From SIG299 sp964541485 (GTDB lineage: Bacteria; Bacillota; Clostridia; Lachnospirales; Lachnospiraceae): a stretch of DNA of 64,000 nucleotides. How positions within the stretch are numbered: position 1 is the first letter of the stretch; each line of letters opens with the position of its first letter. The notes beneath the pieces were generated by a model. It worked only from the letters and a program-made list of their open reading frames with translations, searched no databases and was not told the origin of the DNA. Location of the stretch: positions 5,338 through 69,337 of the forward strand of contig CAZIQL010000007.1 of assembly GCA_964541485.1 (NCBI GenBank), written 5' to 3'. The translations under genes were made by a program, and so were the position numbers. This document shows positions 44,168 to 53,495 of the stretch, piece by piece.

Positions 44168-44219
44168 TAGATATCTAATTAGATGTTTTGAGTATACTAC
44201 TAGCAAAAGATTCTGTCAA
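44168..44219 (-). promoter_or_regulatory. promoter of the DUF2087 gene with overlapping palindromes
   Basis: On the minus strand TTGACA (44214-44219), 17-bp spacer, TATACT (44191-44196). Downstream lie ATCTAATTAGAT (44173-44184) and TAGATATCTA (44168-44177), perfect overlapping dyads near the expected start of transcription. Confidence 0.65.
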
Positions 44220-44323
44220 TATTTCATTTTGATATTCATCAAATTAATTTGTCCGTCTGAAGATTCCGCTCTGAGGTAGTGTTGGCTTAGTGATATTAGC
44301 CTAGTTGCCAGACCTATTTTTCG

Positions 44324-44351
44324 TTGACAATACAACTTTTTGTTGTATTTT
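44324..44351 (+). promoter_or_regulatory. promoter with operator dyad for the XRE gene
   Basis: TTGACA (44324-44329) and TATTTT (44346-44351) flank AATACAAC-TTTTT-GTTGTATT (44329-44349), a perfect 8-bp dyad filling the spacer, as for autorepression. Confidence 0.65.
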
Positions 44352-44379
44352 AAAGATAATTCTATATAGGAGGGATCTT

Positions 44380-44679
44380 ATGCCTTTTACTCAAATTGAT
44401 ATTCAAGAACAGATTACAGCACGTCAAAACGAATCGGAAGAATTTAAAAAGTTATGGAATGAAAGTCGGGAAGAGTACCGGCTTATAGGTGAATTCATTG
44501 CCCTCAGAAAGCAGGAACAGCTTACACAGAATCAGATTGCTGAGCGTACCGGCATTAAACAGCAGGTTCTCTCCCGTATGGAGAAAAGAGAAAACAGCCC
44601 TTCCCTGCGCATGTTTTGCAATGTTCTTCAGGCGATGGGATACGAATTGCAAATTGTAAGAAGAAAAGATGCGATATAA
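44380..44679 (+). CDS. small XRE-family regulator (antitoxin-like)
   Basis: A 99-residue protein with a helix-turn-helix at about residues 45-95 (QLTQNQIAERTGIKQQVLSR, MEKRENSPSLRMFCNVLQAM, GYELQIV). This layout, an N-terminal extension then HTH ending in GYEL, is that of HigA/RelB-like antitoxins. A toxin gene was not found on either side, so it may be an orphan. The start at 44380 has GGAGGG upstream. Its promoter has a dyad between the -35 and -10 elements. Confidence 0.85.
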   Translation: MPFTQIDIQEQITARQNESEEFKKLWNESREEYRLIGEFIALRKQEQLTQNQIAERTGIKQQVLSRMEKRENSPSLRMFCNVLQAMGYELQIVRRKDAI

Positions 44680-44715
44680 TAAATAACCACACAAGATATT
44701 TCATTGGCTGCTAAA

Positions 44716-44753
44716 AAGCCCATGCATATTTAGTTATAAAAATGCATGGGCTT
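44716..44753 (-). terminator. hairpin terminator, T-run on minus strand
   Basis: Stem AAGCCCATGCAT / ATGCATGGGCTT, perfect 12 bp; followed on the minus strand by TTTAG after the stem. It can end the GNAT gene 44823-45413 and possibly the XRE gene on the plus strand. Confidence 0.7.
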
Positions 44754-44822
44754 ATATCTTAAATGTGGTTTACTATCAAAAACTGCAAGTTTTAAGTGTG
44801 TTGTAGAATTGAGATTTGATTT

Positions 44823-45413
44823 TTAAAAATTTCTATCAAATTCTTTTACAACTCCTCTATTGAGTTCATCATTATATATATCTGATTCATAGTACCTGCC
44901 ACCATAAGCACTTGCTAAATAATCTGGTACTAACTCCATTCCCATAAATGCAGGATAATTGTACCCCTCAGAATCTGTGATACCAAATATAGAAGCTTCC
45001 TTAAATCCGAACTGCGGATAATACTCAGGTCGACCAAAGAATAAAATAGCACCATATCCTAATTGTTTTGCTTTATCAATCATACTATTTATAAGCGCCT
45101 TCCCTATACCTTTCCGTTGGTATTCCGGCAAAACGCTAATTGGACCAATGTTCAAAACAGGAGTTATTCCATTTAATGACCGAACTTCCCCCTTACTACA
45201 AATAATATGACCTACTAAGTTTTCCTCAACCGTAGCAACTAAACTTAAATCAAGAATGCCATCTCTTTTTCGCAATTCATTAACCATCCAATGTTCGTAA
45301 GGACAACCAATTTCCCCACGTTTAATTCTTTCCGGATATGCAAATGCACTTCTGGTAACTTCTTCTACTCGACGGTAATCTCTTTCGTTTTCTAATCTGA
45401 TTATAATATTCAT
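44823..45413 (-). CDS. GNAT-family acetyltransferase
   Basis: A 196-residue acetyltransferase. The coenzyme A motif is PEYQRKGIGKALINSMIDKA near 100-120, followed by GYGAILFFGRPEYYPQFGFKEA, the 'YYPRFGF' pattern of the YhbS/predicted N-acetyltransferase group. The N-terminus IIIRLENERDYRRVEEVTR is also of that group. Acceptor unknown. Monocistronic with a terminator. The base composition is lower in G+C than neighbouring core genes, suggesting acquisition. Confidence 0.9.
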   Translation of the reverse strand: MNIIIRLENERDYRRVEEVTRSAFAYPERIKRGEIGCPYEHWMVNELRKRDGILDLSLVATVEENLVGHIICSKGEVRSLNGITPVLNIGPISVLPEYQRKGIGKALINSMIDKAKQLGYGAILFFGRPEYYPQFGFKEASIFGITDSEGYNYPAFMGMELVPDYLASAYGGRYYESDIYNDELNRGVVKEFDRNF

Positions 45414-45538
45414 TATGTTTCTCCTTTTCTTCAGGAGTTACTCATAGAGCCTCCTGCTCGTGTTATAAATTTTCATTATTATATCAACCCTGCCTTTCCT
45501 TAATTATATTTATTATACGCTTACGCAATATAAACAAC

Positions 45539-45853
45539 TTAAACAACTTCAAATTCATGCGTGCTTTCAGACTCACCAGAAGACCGAAAGCTCCCGACTT
45601 CTTTATCAAACAAGCCTATCCATGGACTAAACTGCGAATCGATATCATATTTCTTCTCTGACACCGTACAAAATGCTAATAATAAATCGCCATCTACAAG
45701 TAACAGTACCTTAGCAAAAGAACCTATTTTTTCATGCAATGAATTTGATTTCAATAATTCATACAAATATTTACCTGAACGCCAGTCTGTTTTGGCAATT
45801 TGTTCTAACCAATAGTTTCTGTTGTTACATTCAAAAAAATCTATGACTTTCAT
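45539..45853 (-). pseudogene. N-terminal fragment of a GNAT acetyltransferase
   Basis: A 104-residue frame. Residues 1-80 (FFECNNRNYWLEQIAKTDWR, SGKYLYELLK, LLLVDGDLLLAFCTVSEKKYD, FSPWIGL) resemble the start of GNAT proteins in which a phrase like PWIGFVYTFPEYRGHRYAG follows. Here the acetyl-CoA motif is missing and the frame ends in an unrelated 24-residue tail. It is probably a 3'-truncated gene. Its ATG overlaps the stop of the upstream gene by 4 bp. Confidence 0.6.
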
Positions 45854-46398
45854 TTTATCAAGTATTCCTCAGTAATATATTTATCTGTCCAAAGCTGAGC
45901 TTCTATATAGTGCATACCTGTTGCTTTCCTAAAAGCATCAAAATTGTTACCATACTTCAGTAATTGCTCTTTTATATCCTCCATTGTCAGTAATTTTACA
46001 CTTCCGCATTTCTCGTATTCAGCCCCACTATCCCCTATTGTAAAACTAATATGACAAGGCAGAATATCCTGTAAACGCAATCTTGATTCTATTCCTTTTC
46101 CAAACCAATCAAGAAGATAATCGCTTCCTTCTATTACAAAAGAGAGCGGATGTTTTTCTTCTGGCATACCACCTAATTCAATGAATTGTGAATATAAATA
46201 TTCATCTTGTTTTTTACGCAATGAATAATAATTTTCGAAATCTGCAAATCGATAAAAAGCTGTAGTTTCAGGATGCGATTCCGCAAACGTAGCAGCCAAT
46301 GCAAATGCTTCTTTTAGGGGAAGCCTCATTATATTCATTAATGGAATACAATCTGGATAACAATAATTAACAAGAATTAGTTCATCAAATGTCTTCAT
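45850..46398 (-). CDS. hypothetical protein
   Basis: A 182-residue soluble protein with no signal peptide or membrane segment, moderately acidic, rich in aromatic residues (FYRFADFENYYSLRKKQDEY). I do not recognise a family. It is coupled by ATGA overlap to the truncated GNAT gene. The pair is AT-rich and lies in an accessory stretch, so recent acquisition is likely. Confidence 0.7.
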   Translation of the reverse strand: MKTFDELILVNYCYPDCIPLMNIMRLPLKEAFALAATFAESHPETTAFYRFADFENYYSLRKKQDEYLYSQFIELGGMPEEKHPLSFVIEGSDYLLDWFGKGIESRLRLQDILPCHISFTIGDSGAEYEKCGSVKLLTMEDIKEQLLKYGNNFDAFRKATGMHYIEAQLWTDKYITEEYLIK

Positions 46399-46546
46399 TC
46401 ATATTCTCCATCAGCTTCAAATTTATCGAACTGTTTTACAAATTTCTTAACTCATTATAACATAATTCATTCAACAAAAATAGCCTCTATATCATGTCCC
46501 ATTTAATATATAGGGGTTGCGTTTAACATCCTCTTTTCTACAGTCT

Positions 46547-46574
46547 AAGAGCCGATTCCTTCGAACCGGCTCTT
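46547..46574 (-). terminator. hairpin after pmbA
   Basis: AGAGCCG / CGGCTCT stem with a 14-nt AT/GC mixed loop (TTCGAA inside). It lies 25 bp after the pmbA stop but has little T run, so it is a weak terminator call. Confidence 0.45.
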
Positions 46575-46598
46575 CCATTATACATTATTCTTTAAACT

Positions 46599-47948
46599 TT
46601 ACTTCCCTGCAATCGTCATTTCCTTCACCAGCACACAAGGCGAACCGCATCTGCTTGCTCCAAGCGCAAACGGACTAAATTTTAAGTCCTCGCCCACAGC
46701 TACGATGTCCTTTAATAAGCTGAAGAAGTTACCGGACACTGTAATGCTCTTGACCGGAGTCGTCTTTTTGCCGTCTTCAATACGGAAACCACTGGCTGCT
46801 AACGAGAAATCACCTGTGATTGGGTTCGCACCTGCATGCATACCCTCAACGCTGGTTACATAAACACCATTTCCGGCCTGTGCCATGATATCCTCCAAAG
46901 TACCCTTCACCGGATTGATGAAGAAGCTGTACGGACGGATACCTACGGTGGATGCGTAGGATGCCTTTGCACCGTTACCTGTTGTCTTAACTCCTGCTGC
47001 CGCAGCCGTCTTTAAGTTGTGAAGCAGTGTCGTAAACTTACCGTTCTCAATGACATTCTTCTTATAGGTAGCAACACCTTCTGCGTCGAATGTACACTTC
47101 ACCAGTGCATCGCTCTTCATTGGGTCATCGGTCAATGTAATAATGTCTGCCGCAATCTGCTCGCCCTCTTTTCCTTTTAATAAGGAAAGGCCCTTCTGTG
47201 CTGCCTCTGCGGAGAACACGGAGGAGTACGTCGATAACATGGACGCCATTACCTTGTTGGAGAAAACAACCGGATACTTGCCGCTTTCTACCGGAGTTGC
47301 ACCCATAGTTTCTACTGCATCCTTTACTGCTTCCTTAGCTACCTTCTCGATATTAAATGTCTCCATCTTACCGGAAACCACATCCATACCGTCAAACATT
47401 TCACCGTTCTCTGCAACCACTGCCATACCGTATGCAAATGCAAATTTGGCATCATCCTGTAAATCAAGTCCGTTGGAATTGTAAAGTGCACTCTTAGCTT
47501 CCATATATCCGGCTGCCGCCTGTGTGCCGTCTACGACACGGTTATCTGTCGCATATAACTGGTTCTGGATAGCAAGTGCCAAATCAATCAGTTCTGCCGA
47601 TGTCGGTGCCTTTGTTTCTTCCTTTTCATAGGTGGCATAAGTATCACCCTTTGTATGGATAAACGCCATATCTTCACTCTCAATGGAACCTGCATTTTCG
47701 AGTGCACGCTCCACTAAAGATGCTGCCTCTTCCAAAGACATATGCTCTGTGGAAGCGTAGCCCATCTTACCGTCTACCAGGCACTTAAAGCATACGCCAA
47801 GGCTGTTACTTGTTGTGAAGCCTTTAACCTCTGTCTTAAAAATCTCGGTCTGAGTCTCTGCGGACTCGCTGTAATATAATTCGTAATCCTTTACCTGCTT
47901 TGCTTCGGCTGCCGCAATGACTGCCTGCTTAAATTCTGTATAATTCAT
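46599..47948 (-). CDS. pmbA: TldD/PmbA family protein (PmbA subunit)
   Basis: A 449-residue PmbA-like subunit without its own metalloprotease motif. Features: YYSESAETQTEIFKTEVKGF near 25, TSNSLGVCFKCLVDGKMGYA, VVDGTQAAAGYMEAK, KYPVVFSNKVMASML and the C-terminal GCHAGANP-like segment MHAGANPITGDFSLAASGFRI. With TldD it forms a protease that trims modified peptides (microcin and antitoxin maturation in E. coli). The tldD gene ends 1 bp before it, so they form an operon. Confidence 0.93.
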   Translation of the reverse strand: MNYTEFKQAVIAAAEAKQVKDYELYYSESAETQTEIFKTEVKGFTTSNSLGVCFKCLVDGKMGYASTEHMSLEEAASLVERALENAGSIESEDMAFIHTKGDTYATYEKEETKAPTSAELIDLALAIQNQLYATDNRVVDGTQAAAGYMEAKSALYNSNGLDLQDDAKFAFAYGMAVVAENGEMFDGMDVVSGKMETFNIEKVAKEAVKDAVETMGATPVESGKYPVVFSNKVMASMLSTYSSVFSAEAAQKGLSLLKGKEGEQIAADIITLTDDPMKSDALVKCTFDAEGVATYKKNVIENGKFTTLLHNLKTAAAAGVKTTGNGAKASYASTVGIRPYSFFINPVKGTLEDIMAQAGNGVYVTSVEGMHAGANPITGDFSLAASGFRIEDGKKTTPVKSITVSGNFFSLLKDIVAVGEDLKFSPFALGASRCGSPCVLVKEMTIAGK

Positions 47949-47949
47949 A

Positions 47950-49329
47950 TTAGCGACCTCCTACTGTAATGGATGATACACGGATGAGCGGCTGACCAAC
48001 ATCAGTTGGGATGCTGCCGGAGGAAGCACCGCACATACCCTGGCCGCGGTCTAAGTTCTTGCCTACCATATCAATGTTCATTATAATATCGGAGCCCTTA
48101 CCTATTAAGCTTGCGCCACGTACCGGCTCACAGATTTCACCATTTCTTACAATGTAACCTTCCGCTACGGAGAAGTTAAACTGTCCGGTCAGCGGATTGA
48201 CCGAACCGCCGCCCATCTTCTTTGCATACAGACCATATTCGATGGAGGAGATAATATCCTTATCTTCATCGTCACCTGCTGCAATATATGTATTCGTCAT
48301 ACGGGAGGTTGGCTCGTACTTATAGCTCTGTCTGCGGCTGTTACCGGTGGATGGCATACCCATACGTCTGCCGTTTAACTTATCTACCATGTAGGACTTT
48401 AAGATACCGTTTTCAATGAGGACATTCTTCTGAGACGGAGTACCCTCATCGTCAATATTAATGGAGCCCCAGCCGTTTGGAATCGTACCGTCATCGATAG
48501 CCGTAACCTTAGGATTTGCAATCTGCTGACCAAGCTTTCCTGCAAATACAGACTGTCCGAGTGCCACACAGGACGCCTCCAGACCATGGCCGCATGCTTC
48601 GTGGAAAATAACACCACCGAATGCATTTTCAATGGCAACCGGCATCACACCGGCATCGATGTAACCTGCGTTAATCATGGTAATTGCCTGTCTTGCTGCC
48701 TCTTCACCGACTTCCTTTGGTGGGAACATCTCAAACAGTTCCATGCCGACTCTTGCACCAGGAGAGCAGCTGCCGGTCTGGTTTTCACCGTTCTTGCTTG
48801 CAATTGCACTGACTGCGATTCTCGTACGAATCTGACGGTCCTCTGCAAAAAGACCTTCGCTGTTTGCAATCATGATGTTATGGTCTACATCAAGAAAGCT
48901 ACCTGTCACCTGAGAAATATCCTGGTGATAGTTCTTTGCGGTCAGACACGCTTCCCGCAAAAAACCAATCTTTTCTTTATTCTCTACAGATGCAGGAACA
49001 ATCCTTACCGGATGGATATCTCCAAATCTTCTCTCCCTAAGCACTACATTGGCTACCTTGCCTGTCCCACCGAGTGCATCCGCTACTCTTCTTGCACATG
49101 CAAGTACTGCGCCTCTCTCTAAAGAAGAAGCCGAACCGGAAATGCATCTGGTGCCCTTAAAAATACGGATACCAACACCTGCAATTACCGCATCTTCAAT
49201 CTTGTCTACCTTCGCAGAAACCATCTGAATCGCCTTCTGATTCGTATGCTCTGCGAACACTTCTGCATAATCTGCACCGGTGGATAATGCAATCCCCAGT
49301 GCCTCTTTTACGAGATTTTGTGATAACAT
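47950..49329 (-). CDS. tldD: TldD metalloprotease subunit
   Basis: A 459-residue TldD. The zinc motif HEACGHGLEA (HExxxH, about residue 244) is preceded by IENAFGGVIF, and GWGSINIDDEGTPSQKNVLI, MPSTGNSRRQSYKYEPTSRM and GGSVNPLTGQFNFSVAEGYI are all typical. It cleaves peptides as a heterodimer with PmbA, encoded directly downstream. It follows clpB by 23 bp, so clpB, tldD and pmbA may be partly cotranscribed under heat-shock control. Confidence 0.95.
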   Translation of the reverse strand: MLSQNLVKEALGIALSTGADYAEVFAEHTNQKAIQMVSAKVDKIEDAVIAGVGIRIFKGTRCISGSASSLERGAVLACARRVADALGGTGKVANVVLRERRFGDIHPVRIVPASVENKEKIGFLREACLTAKNYHQDISQVTGSFLDVDHNIMIANSEGLFAEDRQIRTRIAVSAIASKNGENQTGSCSPGARVGMELFEMFPPKEVGEEAARQAITMINAGYIDAGVMPVAIENAFGGVIFHEACGHGLEASCVALGQSVFAGKLGQQIANPKVTAIDDGTIPNGWGSINIDDEGTPSQKNVLIENGILKSYMVDKLNGRRMGMPSTGNSRRQSYKYEPTSRMTNTYIAAGDDEDKDIISSIEYGLYAKKMGGGSVNPLTGQFNFSVAEGYIVRNGEICEPVRGASLIGKGSDIIMNIDMVGKNLDRGQGMCGASSGSIPTDVGQPLIRVSSITVGGR

Positions 49330-49352
49330 ACTATCTTATCTCCTTTTTTCTT

Positions 49353-51935
49353 TTATTCCACATTTGCGGTTAATTCCTCATCTGCCGCATCCAGCACAAT
49401 TGTCTGTCCCGGTGCCACCATATCCGATAAAATCAGACGGGCACTCATTGTCTCCACGGTCTTTTGCAAGTAGCGCTTTAGCGGTCTTGCACCGTAAGCA
49501 GGATCATATCCTCTTTCGATGGCAAGCTCCTTTGCACGTTCCGTCATGCGGATTGCAATCTCCTTATCTGCCAGTCTGCGATTAAGATCAGAAATTAACA
49601 AGTCCATGATACCACAAATATTCTCTCTTGTCAGTGGTCTAAAAGTAATAATTTCGTCCAGACGGTTTAAGAATTCCGGGCGGAAATGAGCACGCAGTTC
49701 ATTCATGACAAACTGAATATTTTCCTCAGCGATGCTGCCGTCTTCTCTGACACCGTCAAGCAGATACTGCGAGCCGATATTGGACGTCATGATGAGAATT
49801 GTATTCTTAAAGTCCACCGTGCGTCCCTGAGAGTCCGTCACACGACCGTCATCCAAAATCTGCAGCATCACGTTAAACACATCCGGATGCGCCTTCTCAA
49901 TCTCATCAAACAGCACGACGGAATATGGCTTTCTGCGGACTGCTTCGGTCAACTGACCGCCCTCTTCATAGCCCACATATCCCGGAGGCGCTCCGATGAG
50001 TCTGGATACCGAATACTTCTCCATATATTCACTCATATCAATACGCACCATGTTCTGTTCATTGTCAAACAGACTCTCTGCCAATGACTTTGCAAGCTCG
50101 GTCTTACCAACACCGGTCGGGCCAAGGAACAAAAACGAACCGATTGGTTTCGTCGGGTCCTTGATACCTGCCTTGGAACGAAGAATCGCATCTGCCACCT
50201 TCTCTACTGCCTCATCCTGACCAATCACACGCTTGTGAAGCTCCTTATCTAACTGCAAGGTCTTATTTCTTTCGCTTTCTGTCAGCTTTGCAATCGGAAT
50301 GCCGGTCCAGCGGGACACAATCTTTGCGATTTCTTCTTCATCCACATTTTCATGGACAAGCGTGTGTCCTTCCTTTGCAACCCGTTCTTCCTCTGCCGCG
50401 AGCAGCTTCTTGATTTCCGGCAGCTTACCATACTTTAACTCCGCTGCCTTATTTAAGTCATAATTACGCTCTGCCATTGCAATTTCCTGATTCACCGCCT
50501 CTAGTTCCTCACGAAGCTTCTGGACGCGCTCTACGGACGCTTTTTCATTGTCCCACTTTGCTTTCTCCACCGAGAACTCCTCGCGCAGCTCCGCCAGCTC
50601 TTTCTGAAGATTAGAAAGTCTTTCCTTACTCAGACGGTCATCCTCTTTTTTGAGTGCTGCCTCTTCAATCTCCATCTGCATAATACGACGCTTCACATCG
50701 TCAAGCTCTGTCGGCATGGAATCGAGCTCCGTCTTAATGAGTGCACACGCCTCATCCACCAAATCAATTGCCTTATCCGGCAGGAAACGGTCCGAAATAT
50801 AGCGGTTCGACAAGGTTGCTGCTGAAACCAATGCACCATCGTTAATTTTGACTCCATGATAGACCTCATAACGCTCCTTTAAACCACGCAGAATCGAAAT
50901 CGTGTCTTCCACGGTCGGTTCGTCCACATGTACCGGCTGGAAACGCCGCTCCAGTGCTGCATCCTTTTCCACATACATGCGGTATTCATTGAGTGTGGTT
51001 GCTCCGATACAATGCAACTCACCTCTGGCGAGCATCGGCTTTAGCATATTGCCGGCATCCATCGAGCCTTCTGTCTTTCCGGCTCCGACAATCGTATGCA
51101 GCTCATCTATAAATAAAATAATCTTTCCGTCGCTTTTTTTAACTTCCTCAAGAACCGCCTTTAAACGCTCCTCAAACTCACCACGGTATTTTGCTCCCGC
51201 AACAAGTGCACCCATGTCCAGTGCAAACAAGGTCTTATCTTTGAGTCCCTCCGGCACATCCCCTGCCACAATACGCTGAGCAAGGCCTTCGACCACTGCC
51301 GTTTTACCGACACCCGGTTCCCCGATTAAGACCGGATTGTTCTTTGTCTTTCTCGATAAAATACGGATGACGTTACGGATTTCAGAATCTCTTCCAATGA
51401 CCGGGTCGAGCTTCTGTGCTCTGGCACGCTCGACTAAATCATAGCCGTATTTTTCCAGCGTATCATACGTAGCCTCCGGGTTATCCGATGTCACCCTCTG
51501 ATTGCCGCGGACCTCAGAAAGCACCTGCAAAAAACGCTCCCTGTCAATACGGAAGGTCTTAAACAGCTCCTTTAACTCCCTGCCCGCATGCTTTAATAAG
51601 CTTAAGAACAGATGCTCCACCGATACATACGCATCGCCCATCTGCTTTGCTTCGTCCTCTGCATAAATCAGAACTTTATTCAAATCATTACCGACATATA
51701 CCTGTCCGCCGGATACCTTCGGTCTCTTATTCAGTAGTCCCGTCAGCTGCGCAGTAAATACTTCCGGCGCAATCTCCATTTTTTCAAATAACTTGGCAAT
51801 CAGGCTGTCTTCCATCTTCAACAAACTATAGAGCAAATGCTCCGGCACCAGCTCCTGATGCCCATAATCATACGCGAGCTTCTCACAATCCTGCACCGCC
51901 TGTACCGACTTTTGCGTAAATTTACTGATATTCAT
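49353..51935 (-). CDS. clpB: ATP-dependent chaperone ClpB
   Basis: An 860-residue hexameric disaggregase. N-domain (about 1-145), NBD1 with GEPGVGKTAVVEGLAQR and FIDELHTIVGAG, the coiled-coil M-domain (about 410-530; rich in Glu/Lys/Leu heptads), NBD2 with GPTGVGKTELAKSLAE and VVLFDEIEKAHPDV, and the C-terminal D2 small domain. The M-domain distinguishes it from ClpC. A CIRCE operator overlaps its promoter, so HrcA represses it. Confidence 0.96.
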   Translation of the reverse strand: MNISKFTQKSVQAVQDCEKLAYDYGHQELVPEHLLYSLLKMEDSLIAKLFEKMEIAPEVFTAQLTGLLNKRPKVSGGQVYVGNDLNKVLIYAEDEAKQMGDAYVSVEHLFLSLLKHAGRELKELFKTFRIDRERFLQVLSEVRGNQRVTSDNPEATYDTLEKYGYDLVERARAQKLDPVIGRDSEIRNVIRILSRKTKNNPVLIGEPGVGKTAVVEGLAQRIVAGDVPEGLKDKTLFALDMGALVAGAKYRGEFEERLKAVLEEVKKSDGKIILFIDELHTIVGAGKTEGSMDAGNMLKPMLARGELHCIGATTLNEYRMYVEKDAALERRFQPVHVDEPTVEDTISILRGLKERYEVYHGVKINDGALVSAATLSNRYISDRFLPDKAIDLVDEACALIKTELDSMPTELDDVKRRIMQMEIEEAALKKEDDRLSKERLSNLQKELAELREEFSVEKAKWDNEKASVERVQKLREELEAVNQEIAMAERNYDLNKAAELKYGKLPEIKKLLAAEEERVAKEGHTLVHENVDEEEIAKIVSRWTGIPIAKLTESERNKTLQLDKELHKRVIGQDEAVEKVADAILRSKAGIKDPTKPIGSFLFLGPTGVGKTELAKSLAESLFDNEQNMVRIDMSEYMEKYSVSRLIGAPPGYVGYEEGGQLTEAVRRKPYSVVLFDEIEKAHPDVFNVMLQILDDGRVTDSQGRTVDFKNTILIMTSNIGSQYLLDGVREDGSIAEENIQFVMNELRAHFRPEFLNRLDEIITFRPLTRENICGIMDLLISDLNRRLADKEIAIRMTERAKELAIERGYDPAYGARPLKRYLQKTVETMSARLILSDMVAPGQTIVLDAADEELTANVE

Positions 51936-52023
51936 TGCAATCCCTTCCTTTCGTTACGCTCTCTTTCTCCATTTTTCCCACTGTATTCTCATTCAAAACA
52001 AGAAATTCCCTCTTGTTGATTTC

Positions 52024-52066
52024 GTTATAACACGAATTGTTAGCACTGTCAAGAGGTGAGTGCTAA
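52024..52066 (-). promoter_or_regulatory. clpB promoter with CIRCE operator
   Basis: TTAGCACTG-N9-GAGTGCTAA at 52040-52066 is a CIRCE element with one mismatch. On the minus strand TTGACA (52047-52052) overlaps it, then a 17-bp spacer and TATAAC (52024-52029). HrcA binding would block the -35 box. Confidence 0.88.
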
Positions 52067-52168
52067 TCAAGTTTATAAAAGTTTTCTTGCTATTTTGCCT
52101 CTTCTTCTGTATTATAAACCACAACAGCAATTATTATGAACAAAAAGAATGGGAGGAGAATAATAGAA

Positions 52169-52882
52169 ATGACATTAAAGGCTATTTTATTTGATTTGGA
52201 CGGCACCCTGCTTCCAATGGACCAGGAGAAATTTATGAAGCTTTACTTCGGAGGTCTTGCAAAGAAGCTTGCCCCTTACGGCTATGAACCACAAAAGCTG
52301 ATTGATGGCATCTGGGCAGGAACTGCTGCCATGGTAAAAAATGATGGCAGCCGTACGAATGAGGATGCCTTTTGGGATACCTTTGAGAAAAGCTACGGAA
52401 AGCCGTGCCGTCAGGACGAGCCGGTATTTGATAATTTCTACCGGAATGAATTTATTGCGGCAAAGGATGCCTGCGGCTATGTCCCGGAGGCAAAAGAGAT
52501 TGTGGATTTTCTGAAGGAACAGGGTGTTACCGTTATCCTCGCAACCAATCCTCTTTTCCCTAGTATCGCTACCGAAAACCGAATTGCCTGGGCAGGCCTT
52601 TCTACAGAGGACTTCGCACTTTTCACTACTTATGAAAACAGTTCCTTCTGTAAGCCAAATCCAAAATATTATGAAGAGATTTTAGAGAAGTTTAACCTTG
52701 ACCCGACAGACTGCCTGATGGTAGGAAATGATGCAACGGAAGATATGATAGCAGAAACACTCGGTATGAAGGTGTTTTTACTGACAGACTGCCTGCTGAA
52801 TACGAAGAATCTGGATATTTCAAGATATCCTCAGGGCGGATTTGCAGAATTAAAATTATATTTAAATAGTTTATTATCCTAA
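52169..52882 (+). CDS. HAD-family hydrolase
   Basis: A 237-residue HAD phosphatase. Motif I LFDLDGTLLPMD (nucleophile Asp near residue 9), motif II in VILATNPLFP, Lys in FCKPNPKYYEEIL and motif IV VGNDATEDMIAE. The cap domain (about 20-100) is helical. Substrate unknown. The start at 52169 follows GGGAGGAG and matches the family start. Divergent from clpB. It ends with a GGGGCTGC hairpin. Confidence 0.9.
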   Translation: MTLKAILFDLDGTLLPMDQEKFMKLYFGGLAKKLAPYGYEPQKLIDGIWAGTAAMVKNDGSRTNEDAFWDTFEKSYGKPCRQDEPVFDNFYRNEFIAAKDACGYVPEAKEIVDFLKEQGVTVILATNPLFPSIATENRIAWAGLSTEDFALFTTYENSSFCKPNPKYYEEILEKFNLDPTDCLMVGNDATEDMIAETLGMKVFLLTDCLLNTKNLDISRYPQGGFAELKLYLNSLLS

Positions 52883-52893
52883 AGAAAAGTTCA

Positions 52894-52914
52894 GGGGCTG
52901 CATGATGCAGCCCC
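52894..52914. terminator. hairpin after the HAD gene
   Basis: GGGGCTGC-ATGAT-GCAGCCCC; little T run on either strand. It lies between convergent genes and could serve both. Confidence 0.55.
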
Positions 52915-52925
52915 CTTCCTAATTA

Positions 52926-53303
52926 TCAATATATTATTTCCACTATCACAACTTCCTCTTTGTCCGGAAAATCTTCTGCATTACTACTGAAAAAACTGTC
53001 TGCTATTCGCGAAAACGAAATATCTTCTGAATTACTAAGGCAAATGAACGTTGTGTCCAAAACAGCATTATGCATTCTTCCGGTCAGTGCAAGCTTGAAT
53101 TGATACGAATATTCCTCTGTCTTCCATGTTCCATCTTCCAGTTCATAGTATGTCATAAGACGTCCGTCCTGTTCTGATGCTGTGTATGTGCGTAGTATGT
53201 TATTCTCACTTGCAGATCCATCTTGAACATCTGCTTCTCTTGCGCATCCAGCTAAAACAAGAAAACTAATGAATACGAAAACTATTATTCTCTTGAAAAA
53301 CAT
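52926..53303 (-). CDS. small lipoprotein
   Basis: A 125-residue lipoprotein: hydrophobic signal (about 4-17) and lipobox LAGC with Cys20. The mature part is acidic with YELEDGTWKTEEYSYQF and VVIVEIIY. No known domain. The function is unknown; a surface-attached role follows only from the lipobox. It lies downstream of a 190-bp stretch with no visible gene. Confidence 0.75.
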   Translation of the reverse strand: MFFKRIIVFVFISFLVLAGCAREADVQDGSASENNILRTYTASEQDGRLMTYYELEDGTWKTEEYSYQFKLALTGRMHNAVLDTTFICLSNSEDISFSRIADSFFSSNAEDFPDKEEVVIVEIIY

Positions 53304-53495
53304 CTTAAATCACCTCACAAATTATCAATGGGATTTTATCTGCTCTTAGTTATAATAATCTGACTCATAAAAAACATATGGCGTAACCAAAGCAGCATAA
53401 TAATACTCCTTTCTTAATGAAAGACAGCTTTTCTCTATAATCTAGCATTTCATTTGTCCAATAGCATCACTTCCTCTAAATATATTCTTATATTT

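Noticed and set aside
44380..44822. Toxin gene partner of the XRE protein
   Set aside because: The bases after the XRE stop hold only a terminator hairpin, and the upstream gene on the other strand is a DUF2087 protein, not a toxin family.
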